The translations under genes and the position numbers were made by a program. A DNA stretch of 32,290 nt from Alcaligenaceae bacterium. GTDB taxonomy: Bacteria > Pseudomonadota > Gammaproteobacteria > Burkholderiales > Burkholderiaceae_B. Each line of letters begins with the position of its first letter. Position 1 is the stretch's first letter. Positions 9,837 through 16,943 of the stretch are shown piece by piece. Under the pieces are notes generated by a model, which searched no databases, was not told the origin of the DNA, and saw nothing but the letters and a program-made list of their open reading frames with translations. The stretch spans positions 1-32,290 of the forward strand of contig JABMMM010000064.1 of the NCBI GenBank assembly GCA_013205565.1, written 5' to 3'.

Positions 9837-10451
9837 ATGATGGATATGCAGGGAAGTCGTCAGTTAAGTGTGTCGCAACAGCAGGCGTGGGATTCGCTCA
9901 ACGACCCAGAGATTTTAAAGGCCTGCATCCCGGGCTGCGAAAAATTCGACCTGACGGCAGAAAACGAATACGCTGTGATGGTTGCTATCAAGATCGGGCC
10001 GGTCTCGGCGAAATTCAATGGCAAAGTCAAGTTGGCCGATATTCAGGCGCCGGTCTCGTACGCCTTGCAGTTTGAAGCGCAAGGAGGTGTCGCCGGCTTT
10101 GGACAAGGTGAATCAAACGTTAACTTACTTCCTACTGAAAGTGGTTGTGAGCTGCGTTACACCGTGCACTCAAAGGTAGGTGGCAAAATTGCTCAGCTTG
10201 GGCAGCGCCTGATCGATGGTGTGGCCAAGTCTCTGGCCGAAGATTTCTTTAAACGCTTTGAGCTGGCCTTACAGGCTAAATATCCGGCAACCAGCAACAC
10301 GACGGATTTGGAAGAGCAGGCCTCCAGCCCGCAAGCCAAAGAGACCGCTGCACTGACTCGCAACTCGGTCGCCTCTGCGCTTTCCCGCTGGGCTTGGCCG
10401 CTATTCGGTGTCCTTGCGGTGGGATTGCTTGCTTGGTATGTTCAGCGTTAG
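9837..10451 (+). CDS. coxG: CoxG-like SRPBCC protein with C-terminal membrane anchor
   Basis: 204 residues from ATG 9837, placed after the purine-rich GAAAGAG; the reading frame also opens with TTG at 9825. Residues 1-150 match the CoxG family: QQQAWDSLNDPEILKACIPGCE, then IGPVSAKFNGKVKL and GQGESNVNLLP. After an alanine- and serine-rich linker a single hydrophobic helix (WPLFGVLAVGLLAWYVQR) ends the protein. In Oligotropha, CoxG recruits CO dehydrogenase to the cytoplasmic face of the membrane so it can pass electrons to the respiratory chain, and the same role is inferred here. It is the last gene of the operon; no CoxF/XdhC-like gene follows. Confidence 0.9.
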   Translation: MMDMQGSRQLSVSQQQAWDSLNDPEILKACIPGCEKFDLTAENEYAVMVAIKIGPVSAKFNGKVKLADIQAPVSYALQFEAQGGVAGFGQGESNVNLLPTESGCELRYTVHSKVGGKIAQLGQRLIDGVAKSLAEDFFKRFELALQAKYPATSNTTDLEEQASSPQAKETAALTRNSVASALSRWAWPLFGVLAVGLLAWYVQR

Positions 10452-10543
10452 CAACGTCAGACAAAGCCGGTTTGACTACAAGAGAGCCAGGCAATACAGT
10501 AGGCTATCACTACCAAAAAATAAACAATTAAGGGGACAAAGCA

Positions 10544-11425
10544 ATGGCTCAGACTAAAGTCGGACGGTTTATGGTTGAACGCGTGCTCGAACTCGAGCGC
10601 CCCTATGCCCCGGCACGTGACTTCTTTCCGGACTTGACGCAAGACATGCTAACGACTTGCTTGCGCGAACTGCCAGGCGGCCAGCTGAATGACGATGGCC
10701 GGCTTCAAATGAGCTTTCATTCCTTTGTTGTGAAAACAGGTCGTTTCACGATTTTGGTGGATTCTTGTTGCGGCAACAATAAAGTACGTCCATTACGCCC
10801 GGCGTTTCATCAAATGAATACCGATTTTTTGGGGGCGCTTGCAAAAGCCAACGTCAAACCCGAAGAGGTCGATTACGTCATGTGCACGCATTTGCACTGG
10901 GATCATGTCGGCTGGAACACTCGTCTGGTCGATGGCGTGTGGAAACCGACCTTTCCAAATGCAAAGTACCTCATGTCAAAAACTGAATTTGCGCACGCTG
11001 AGTCAATGTACCGAAGCGGTAAAAAAGATACGCATACACAAGCGTTTGAAGACAGTATCGATCCAATTGTGCGTGCTAAACAAGCGGTGTTGGTTGACGA
11101 CGGTCATGAGGTGGATAAAGGCCTTTGGATTGAGTCTTGCCCAGGGCACACCCCCGGCAATATTGTGATTAATCTTGAATCCGAAGGGCAGCGAGGTGTG
11201 TTGACCGGTGATGTGATTCATCATCAGATCCAGTTACGCTATCCAGAAATGTCAACCACGGCTGACGACAATCAGGATTTCGCACGTATTTCTCGTACAG
11301 CCTTGATTGAAAAGCATGCAGAAACGGGTCATTTGATTTTTCCAGCCCATTTTCCAGCGCCTACGATTGGTCGTATTGAGCCCAATGCAGCGGGTGGCTT
11401 TCGCTACGACACCGATGCGCGTTGA
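10544..11425 (+). CDS. MBL-fold metallo-hydrolase
   Basis: 293 residues. The metal-binding motif H116-x-H118-x-D120-H121 (THLHWDHVGWN) is complete, as are the further ligands H202 (CPGHTPGN), D223 (LTGDVIHH) and H269 (FPAHFPAP). The overall pattern resembles methyl parathion hydrolase and AHL-lactonase relatives rather than metallo-beta-lactamases. There is no signal peptide, so a cytoplasmic esterase or lactonase is likely. AAGGGG lies before the ATG. A 92-bp gap separates it from coxG, so it could be cotranscribed or independent. The last 11 bp overlap the exporter gene. The substrate is unknown. Confidence 0.9.
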   Translation: MAQTKVGRFMVERVLELERPYAPARDFFPDLTQDMLTTCLRELPGGQLNDDGRLQMSFHSFVVKTGRFTILVDSCCGNNKVRPLRPAFHQMNTDFLGALAKANVKPEEVDYVMCTHLHWDHVGWNTRLVDGVWKPTFPNAKYLMSKTEFAHAESMYRSGKKDTHTQAFEDSIDPIVRAKQAVLVDDGHEVDKGLWIESCPGHTPGNIVINLESEGQRGVLTGDVIHHQIQLRYPEMSTTADDNQDFARISRTALIEKHAETGHLIFPAHFPAPTIGRIEPNAAGGFRYDTDAR

Positions 11426-12317
11426 AGCTTCACGTCGTAGTCGCGCGATTTTTTTATTGGCTTTGCTCGTCATCATTTGGGGTGTGAACTGGGTCATTGC
11501 AAAAAAATCGCTCGAGTTTGTTTCGCCTATCTGGGTAACTGCCTTTCGGCTCGTGCCAGCCTGTCTGATATTTTTTGTTTTGTGTATCGCGACTAAACAA
11601 CTGCGCATTCCGGTGCGCGCAGATATCCCGATTATTTTCAGTATTGGCTGGTTGCATATGGTTGGCTTTTCGATATTAGTCAGCGTAGGGTTGCTGTATT
11701 TGCCAGCCGGCAAATCGATTGTGTTGGCGTACACCACGCCGCTTTGGGTATTACCTGCTGCTTGGCTTTTTTTAAATGAGTCTTTTACGCCCCGTCGAAT
11801 CCTTGGGTTGGTCATTGGCATGTCTGGCTTGGTGCTGATTTTGCAACCGAGCGCCATGGACTGGGGGGATCGAAATGTGTTGATTGGCCATGGCTTCGTG
11901 CTGCTTGGTGCGTTACTTTGGGCGATATCAATTGTCTATGGTCGCGCCCATAAGTGGGTGACACCGCTGTTTGCCTTATTACCCTGGCAGATGTTGGTGG
12001 GCAGTGTGACGCAGGTTCTTCTGGCGTTTGCGCTGGAAGGGATGCCGCACATCGACTGGTCGGTAGAAGTTGTTTTGTTAGTGGGTTTTGGTAGCCTGTT
12101 CGGAAACGGTATCGCCTATTGGCTCATGAATATCGTCAGCCGTGATTTGCCTGCGGCGGGGGTGTCGATGGGGTTGCTGGGCGTGCCGCTCATTGCTTTG
12201 CTTTGTTCGAGTCTGTTTCTGGGCGAGGTCTTAGGCCCCGCCTTGCTGACTGCGACCGTATTAATTATTGTTGGAATCGTTTTAGGAACCTTGCCCAAGT
12301 CAAAGCGTGCGACTTAA
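11415..12317 (+). CDS. DMT-superfamily exporter (EamA family)
   Basis: 300 residues from ATG 11415, which lies inside the last codons of the MBL gene (11-bp overlap) and suggests coupled translation. The frame is open upstream to 11367 by TTG, but that part is just MBL coding sequence in another frame. About ten hydrophobic helices form two EamA repeats; the family start pattern LLVIIWGVNWVIAKKSLEFVSP and the proline-glycine turn LPAGKSIVLAYTTPLWV are clear. Such proteins sit in the inner membrane and usually export metabolites such as amino acids. The overlap hints that it moves a product or substrate of the hydrolase (inference only). Confidence 0.9.
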   Translation: MRVEASRRSRAIFLLALLVIIWGVNWVIAKKSLEFVSPIWVTAFRLVPACLIFFVLCIATKQLRIPVRADIPIIFSIGWLHMVGFSILVSVGLLYLPAGKSIVLAYTTPLWVLPAAWLFLNESFTPRRILGLVIGMSGLVLILQPSAMDWGDRNVLIGHGFVLLGALLWAISIVYGRAHKWVTPLFALLPWQMLVGSVTQVLLAFALEGMPHIDWSVEVVLLVGFGSLFGNGIAYWLMNIVSRDLPAAGVSMGLLGVPLIALLCSSLFLGEVLGPALLTATVLIIVGIVLGTLPKSKRAT

Positions 12318-12387
12318 CGAAGAGTGATTGTCAAAAGAAATGCGCCAGACCTAGCTGCCGCGGGTCGTCAAAAAAATAGGGAGCGAC

Positions 12388-13437
12388 ATGAAAAAAATTA
12401 TAAAAGTAGTCAGTCAGTTTCAAACGCAGTTCAAGCGGCTGCGCCATTTGAGAAGGCCTTTGCCTTCGCTGGCCGTCTGGCTCATCGCCCTAGGCTTAAG
12501 CGTTAACACCTTGCAGGCCCTGGCTCAAACAGCGGTTCAGTTTCCAGATAAATCTATTCGGTTCGTTGTGCCGTTTCCGCCTGGCGGTGGAAATGATATT
12601 TTGGCAAGAGCGCTCGCACCCCTGCTGTCAGAAAGCCTTGGACAAAGCGTTGTTGTTGAAAACAAGGGTGGGGCCGGAGGTAATATTGGTGCAGAGTTTG
12701 TGGCGAGGTCTGCTGCGGATGGTTACACGATGTTGATTGCCGCGAATCAGATCACGATCAATCCTTGGTTGGATAACAAAGTTCCGTTTGATATTGAAAA
12801 AGATTTTGTCACTGTGGCGCAGATTGCTTCAGTGCCGATGGTGTTGGTGGTACATCCCTCGGTACCTGCTCAGAACTTAAAGGAATTTATCGCCTTGGTG
12901 AAGGCCAATCCCGGAAAATTTAATCACGCGACGCCCGGGGCAGGAACCCCGCAGCATATTGCCTTTGAACTGTTCAACTATTCTGCCGCGGTGCAGGTGA
13001 CACATGTGCCTTACAAGGGCACGGGTCCTGCCATGGCGGATCTGGTGGGCGGTCAGGTGCAAAGCGCGATTGGCACAATGGCTTCGCTCGATGGGTTGGT
13101 CAAGGCGGGCAAACTGCGCGCACTGGCTGTGACGACGCTAACTCGGTCTGCGGCGATGCCCAATGTGCCAACCATTGCAGAGGCTGCCTTTCCTGGCTTT
13201 GACGCGCCCCTGTGGTATTCGATTCTCGCGCCAGCGAATACACCGAGCGCGGTAGTCGAGAAACTCTCGTCGGCGTTTGCACGTGCCTTAGCTGACCCAG
13301 CGACGCGCGAGCGTTTAACAGGCCAAGGCTTCGTGCCGACGTATTTGAATCCACAACAAATGGGTGAGATGCTAAAACGTGATTTGTTATTTTGGCAAAA
13401 AACCATCAAAGCGATGAATTTTAAAGTTGAGAAATAA
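12388..13437 (+). CDS. Bug-family (TctC-like) periplasmic binding protein 1
   Basis: 349 residues, with an unusually long basic N-region before a signal helix and probable cleavage after ALAQ near residue 47. FPDKSIRFVVPFPPGGGNDILARALAP is the classic Bug start, and THVPYKGTGPAMADLVGGQV and PTIAEAAFPGF are conserved ligand-loop regions. Bug proteins capture carboxylates, amides or aromatic acids; only some have TctAB membrane partners. None is present here, so it is an orphan receptor. GGGAG precedes the ATG. It is 9 bp from the CoA transferase, which implies one operon and a ligand that is then activated to a CoA ester. Confidence 0.93.
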   Translation: MKKIIKVVSQFQTQFKRLRHLRRPLPSLAVWLIALGLSVNTLQALAQTAVQFPDKSIRFVVPFPPGGGNDILARALAPLLSESLGQSVVVENKGGAGGNIGAEFVARSAADGYTMLIAANQITINPWLDNKVPFDIEKDFVTVAQIASVPMVLVVHPSVPAQNLKEFIALVKANPGKFNHATPGAGTPQHIAFELFNYSAAVQVTHVPYKGTGPAMADLVGGQVQSAIGTMASLDGLVKAGKLRALAVTTLTRSAAMPNVPTIAEAAFPGFDAPLWYSILAPANTPSAVVEKLSSAFARALADPATRERLTGQGFVPTYLNPQQMGEMLKRDLLFWQKTIKAMNFKVEK

Positions 13438-13446
13438 GGTTCAGGT

Positions 13447-14667
13447 ATGAGCAGCGTACCTAGCGTTAACATCAACCAGGCGCTTACTGGTATCAAGGTG
13501 CTTGATTTTACGCAAATCGGTGCGGGCCCTTTGATTGGCATGCAGCTCGGTGACATGGGCGCCGAGGTACTCAAGATTGAGTCGCCCGGTGGCGATATCG
13601 GCAGAAAACTCGGTCCGCCCTGGCAAGAGGGTGAGTCAGTCGTCTCGATGAGTTTCAATCGCAATAAGCGGTCGCTGTCGGTTGATTTGAAAAACCCTGA
13701 AGGCGTGGCGGTGATTAAGCGTCTGGCAGTGCAGGCAGATATCGTGCTTGAAAGCTTTCGGCCCGGTGTGATGGATAAGCTTGGCGTTGGTTTCGCGGTC
13801 TTGCAGAAACTTAATCGCGGTTTGATTTTTGGTTCTGTTTCGGCTTATGGACAGACGGGGCCTTGGCGCGATAAGGCTGGCGTCGATGGCATCGTGCAGG
13901 CGGTGTCTGGGCTGATGAGTAATATTGGAGATGCGAATTCGCCGCCGATGAAAGTGTTGGTGCCGGCAGTAGATATGGTGACCGGCTTTATTTCTACCTC
14001 GGCCGTGCTCGCGGCTTTGCGCGTGCGTGACGCGACGGGTGAAGGTCAGCACCTTGATTTTTCGTTATACAACAGCGCGGTCATGCTGCAGCTGTCGGCG
14101 GTCGCGTCTTACCTGTCGAGCGGTGAGTTGCCGCTGCGCACAGGCACGGCTGCGCCATACTCTGCGCCTAACGAAGCGTATCCAACCAAAGATGGCTGGA
14201 TCATGCTTGCCGCTTATCACGACGATCGCTGGCTCGCGCTTTGTCAACTATTGAATAAACCCGAATTGGCGTCGCACCCTGATTTTTCAACAATCCCAAA
14301 GCGTGTTGCGAATCGCGACGGCTTGATGCAAGAGCTTAAAGCCCTGCTCGCGCATAAAACTTCGCTGGAATGGCAAGAGCTCTTCGAGGCGGCTGACATT
14401 ATCTGTGGGCCAATTGCCGATTACGATATGGTCATGCAATCGCCGCAACTCGCCCATAACGGCGTGATCGTTGATACCTATAGTTCAGTTGCCGGTTTGG
14501 TGCGTATGCCGGGTTTTGCTGCGGGTGATCGCGAGGCGCAGTCGCGTGTGCGTTATGGCCCGCCGGCGTTGGGTGAGCATAGTTGTCAGCTTTTGCTTGA
14601 GTTTGGCTTTTCGCAGGCTGAGATAGCAGCCTTGTTGGCGTGTGGCGCGGTGATTCAGCGCACGTGA
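13447..14667 (+). CDS. CaiB/BaiF family class III CoA transferase 1
   Basis: 406 residues. GIKVLDFTQIGAGPLIGMQLGDMGAEVLKIE is the family N-terminus. The probable catalytic aspartate, which forms the acyl anhydride in formyl-CoA transferase, is D176 in VPAVDMVTG. SFNRNKRSLSVDL and the C-terminal small domain are present. Enzymes of this family move CoA between carboxylic acids, or racemise or isomerise acyl-CoAs. Position right after a Bug receptor and before an AcuI-like reductase suggests activation of the imported acid. Not a DddD-type double-domain enzyme (too short). The exact acid is unknown. Confidence 0.92.
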   Translation: MSSVPSVNINQALTGIKVLDFTQIGAGPLIGMQLGDMGAEVLKIESPGGDIGRKLGPPWQEGESVVSMSFNRNKRSLSVDLKNPEGVAVIKRLAVQADIVLESFRPGVMDKLGVGFAVLQKLNRGLIFGSVSAYGQTGPWRDKAGVDGIVQAVSGLMSNIGDANSPPMKVLVPAVDMVTGFISTSAVLAALRVRDATGEGQHLDFSLYNSAVMLQLSAVASYLSSGELPLRTGTAAPYSAPNEAYPTKDGWIMLAAYHDDRWLALCQLLNKPELASHPDFSTIPKRVANRDGLMQELKALLAHKTSLEWQELFEAADIICGPIADYDMVMQSPQLAHNGVIVDTYSSVAGLVRMPGFAAGDREAQSRVRYGPPALGEHSCQLLLEFGFSQAEIAALLACGAVIQRT

Positions 14668-14723
14668 AAGACAGTGTTTGGCGCACTGTGTTGCGTTAAT
14701 AATAAGATACCAAGGAGAAAAAA

Positions 14724-15713
14724 TTGAAATTTAAATCTCTGAAGTTATTCGAAGAAAACGGACAGCGTGTGAGCCGAATGATCGAGCAGACGCTTGAAGA
14801 TCTGGCACCTGGCGATATCGTGATTCAGTCGCAGTATGCAGCCGTGAACTACAAAGATGCACGTGCAGTGACCGGTGTCGGAAAGGTGCTTTCGACTTTG
14901 CCGGCAGTGCCGGGCGTTGAGGTGGCCGGCTTGGTAGTCGGATCCACAAATCCAGAGTTTAAGGTGGGTGCTGTTGTCACCGTACAAGGTGGACGTGAGT
15001 TCGGGATGCGGCGCGACGGTGCCTACAGCGAGTACGTGCGTGTGCCCGGTAGTTGGGCTGCGCATGTGCCTGAAGATACCGACCCTTTCGAGTCAGTGGC
15101 GATGGGCCTGGCGGCTTACACTTCGGCGCTGGCTGTGGACGAGTTGTTGTTGCGTGGCGTCAAGCCAGAGCATGGTCCGATTTTGGTAACCGGCGGAACC
15201 GGTGGTAGCTCATCCTTTGCGATCGATATGCTGGCAGGCCTGGGTTATCAAGTGGTGGCCAGTACCGGAAAAAAAGACACTGAAACGGCGTATTTAAAAA
15301 TTATCGGTGCAGCCGAAGTGATTGGTCGGGATGAAATTGCCGGAGGGGATAAGTTTTTAGAAGAACAACGCTGGGCCGGTGTGATCGATGCGGTGGGTGG
15401 CAAACCCTTGGATGCCGCTCTGCGTTCAACTAAACAGCGCGGCGTGGTGTGCGCCTTTGGTAACGCCGCCGGCGAAAACTTTACGACTGCGATTTATCCG
15501 TTTATTTTGCGCGCAGTGTCGCTGATCGGAATCAACGGTAACCATCCTGTGCCCACGCGGGGCACAGTTTGGACGCGCATGCAAAAAGGCGGCGATTTGC
15601 GCCCGAGTCACATCCAGAAAATCGCTTATACGATTGCGTTCGATAGTTTAAAAACACATTGCGAAAAGCTGATTAGAGCTGGCGTGCGCGGGCGAGCGGT
15701 GGTGCAGTTTTAG
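14724..15713 (+). CDS. acuI: AcuI/YhdH-like acrylyl-CoA reductase, MDR superfamily
   Basis: 329 residues, the usual length. Translation starts with TTG at 14724: AAGGAG sits at 14712-14717, 6 bp upstream, and no ATG fits. Family marks are YAAVNYKDARAVTG, PGVEVAGLV, the NADPH loop VTGGTGGSSS (155-164) and YLKIIGAAEVIGRDE. No structural zinc cysteines are seen, as in AcuI/YhdH. The known reaction is NADPH-dependent reduction of acryloyl-CoA to propionyl-CoA; quinone-like substrates are alternatives. It is 56 bp after the CoA transferase, so it would reduce an enoyl-CoA made from the same substrate. Its stop overlaps the stop of the opposing Bug gene by 4 bp. Confidence 0.85.
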   Translation: MKFKSLKLFEENGQRVSRMIEQTLEDLAPGDIVIQSQYAAVNYKDARAVTGVGKVLSTLPAVPGVEVAGLVVGSTNPEFKVGAVVTVQGGREFGMRRDGAYSEYVRVPGSWAAHVPEDTDPFESVAMGLAAYTSALAVDELLLRGVKPEHGPILVTGGTGGSSSFAIDMLAGLGYQVVASTGKKDTETAYLKIIGAAEVIGRDEIAGGDKFLEEQRWAGVIDAVGGKPLDAALRSTKQRGVVCAFGNAAGENFTTAIYPFILRAVSLIGINGNHPVPTRGTVWTRMQKGGDLRPSHIQKIAYTIAFDSLKTHCEKLIRAGVRGRAVVQF

Positions 15714-16702
15714 TTGGGCGTAATTCCCGATTTAATCAGCAATGGTCCAAGGGTTTCAATTTCATTTTTCAAATGCGCGCGTAACTTGTCGGGTACGGCC
15801 ATGTCTGGCGAGACCGCTGCCGTGCTGATGCTCTCAAGTTTTGTCTTCACGTCAGGGTCGACAACAGCGGCGGCCAATGCGGCAGAAAGCTTGGCGATGA
15901 TGGGTTTTGGGGTGCCTTTTGGCGCATACAGGCCAAACCAAATGCTGATATCAAAGCCTTTGACGCCGACTTCACTTAAGGCAGGCAAATCTGGCAGCGC
16001 TGGCAACCGAGCAGTTCCCGCAACGGCATAGGCTTTGATGCGTCCGCCGCTAATGGCAGGGATGGTGCTTGTCGTTTGATCGCACATGATGTCGATTTGG
16101 CCGCCCATTAAATCGTTGATCGCCGGGGCTGCGCCCTTGTAAGGCACCAGAGTTAGTTTAACGCCTAGCGAATCCATGAACATCAAGCTGCAAAGGTGTG
16201 AGGCTGAACCGATGCCAGCGTGCCCCATGGAGATCTTCGCGCTGTTTTCTTTAAGGTAGGTCACAAATTCTTTAGCGTCTTTGGCTGGTAGATCTTTGCG
16301 CCCAGTGACGACCATTGGCCCGACGGTTGCTAAGCCGATTGGCTCGAAGTCGTTGATCGGGGAATAGGGAAGGTTTTTAATCATCAGCACATTCGTGGCA
16401 TGGCTAATGTGAATCATCAATAAGGTGTAGCCGTCGGGCGCGGCGCGCGCGACTTTGGCTGTGCCGATGCTGCCGCCCGCACCCGAAGGGTTATCGACGA
16501 CAATCGTTTGGCCCAATTGTTTTTGCATGGCCGAGGCAAACAGACGAGTGATGATGTCACCCGGGCCGCCCGCGGCATATGGCATCACCATCGTAATGTT
16601 GCGTGTCGGGTAGTCTTGACCCAAGCTTGGCGAGTTAAAAGCCAGCGTTGTTGCGCCTAGCGCGGCCACTAATAATATTTTTCGAGTGAAGAGCTTCATC
16701 AT
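15710..16702 (-). CDS. Bug-family (TctC-like) periplasmic binding protein 2
   Basis: 330 residues on the reverse strand. The signal peptide MMKLFTRKILLVAALGATTL ends around SLGQ-DYP. YPTRNITMVMPYAAGGPGDIITRLFA, VDNPSGAGGSIGTAKVA and VPYKGAAPAINDLMGGQID are Bug hallmarks. The position differs from the other two Bugs: it is transcribed against the catabolic genes and away from the lyase gene. Start may be 16702 or the adjacent 16699 ATG, with GGAT as a weak ribosome site. An orphan receptor like the others; the divergent lyase may be controlled from the shared 210-bp gap. Confidence 0.93.
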   Translation of the reverse strand: MMKLFTRKILLVAALGATTLAFNSPSLGQDYPTRNITMVMPYAAGGPGDIITRLFASAMQKQLGQTIVVDNPSGAGGSIGTAKVARAAPDGYTLLMIHISHATNVLMIKNLPYSPINDFEPIGLATVGPMVVTGRKDLPAKDAKEFVTYLKENSAKISMGHAGIGSASHLCSLMFMDSLGVKLTLVPYKGAAPAINDLMGGQIDIMCDQTTSTIPAISGGRIKAYAVAGTARLPALPDLPALSEVGVKGFDISIWFGLYAPKGTPKPIIAKLSAALAAAVVDPDVKTKLESISTAAVSPDMAVPDKLRAHLKNEIETLGPLLIKSGITPN

Positions 16703-16943
16703 GGTGATCCAAACTTTTTAAAAATGGTGAACGTCAGGCTGCCGTGTCTGATTGACTAGCCCCGCAGCCCCTCTGGCACATAACTATCCCCGAGAATAGC
16801 TTTTATTGCGCAAGAAGTGAAGTTTGGCCATGCGCCTCTAGGGGTAAACGCCGTGCTTTGCCACGCGCAAGGTGTGTGGCGACGTTGACGGGTGAAAGCC
16901 CCACCCCTACTATATGGCAACCCCCTTTTGTGATGATATTGCC
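16703..16943. promoter_or_regulatory. Divergent leader between Bug 2 and the lyase gene
   Basis: The gap should contain promoters for both the reverse-strand Bug gene and the forward lyase gene. I see no clear -35/-10 pair on either strand. Its right half (16839-16909) folds into a compact three-stem structure described separately, ending 4 bp before one of two possible lyase start codons (16914) and 34 bp before the other (16944). No Shine-Dalgarno sequence is visible at either start. Confidence 0.4.
16839..16909 (+). ncRNA. Candidate structured RNA, group II intron domain I-like fragment
   Basis: The 71 bases close on themselves by a perfect 7-bp stem, TAGGGGT (16839-16845) with ACCCCTA (16903-16909). 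Inside are a second 7-bp hairpin, GCCACGC (16860-16866) with GTGTGGC (16874-16880, one G-U pair), and a short hairpin GGGT/GCCC capped by a GAAA tetraloop (16890-16901). Together they form a three-way junction. From memory, GCAAGGTGTGTGGCGACGTT and GGTGAAAGCCCC closely resemble a conserved part of domain I of bacterial group II introns. No reverse transcriptase and no domain V or VI is nearby, so this would be an isolated relic or a co-opted leader. It matches no riboswitch class I know. Confidence 0.45.

Noticed and set aside
3951-10451. Genuine aerobic CO dehydrogenase
   Set aside because: The large subunit lacks the AYxCSFR copper-site motif and has AYRGAGR, so it is form II; no carbon-fixation genes are in the window.
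14059-14082. Loss of the catalytic Asp in CoA transferase 1 (Asn209 in SLYNSAV)
   Set aside because: On comparing with E. coli YfdW, the catalytic Asp169 lies in the earlier LGDSNTG region; the equivalent D176 in VDMVTG is present.
16839-16909. Known riboswitch (cobalamin, TPP, Moco, ZTP, fluoride, guanidine)
   Set aside because: None of the conserved cores I can recall for these classes is present; the resemblance is to group II intron domain I.
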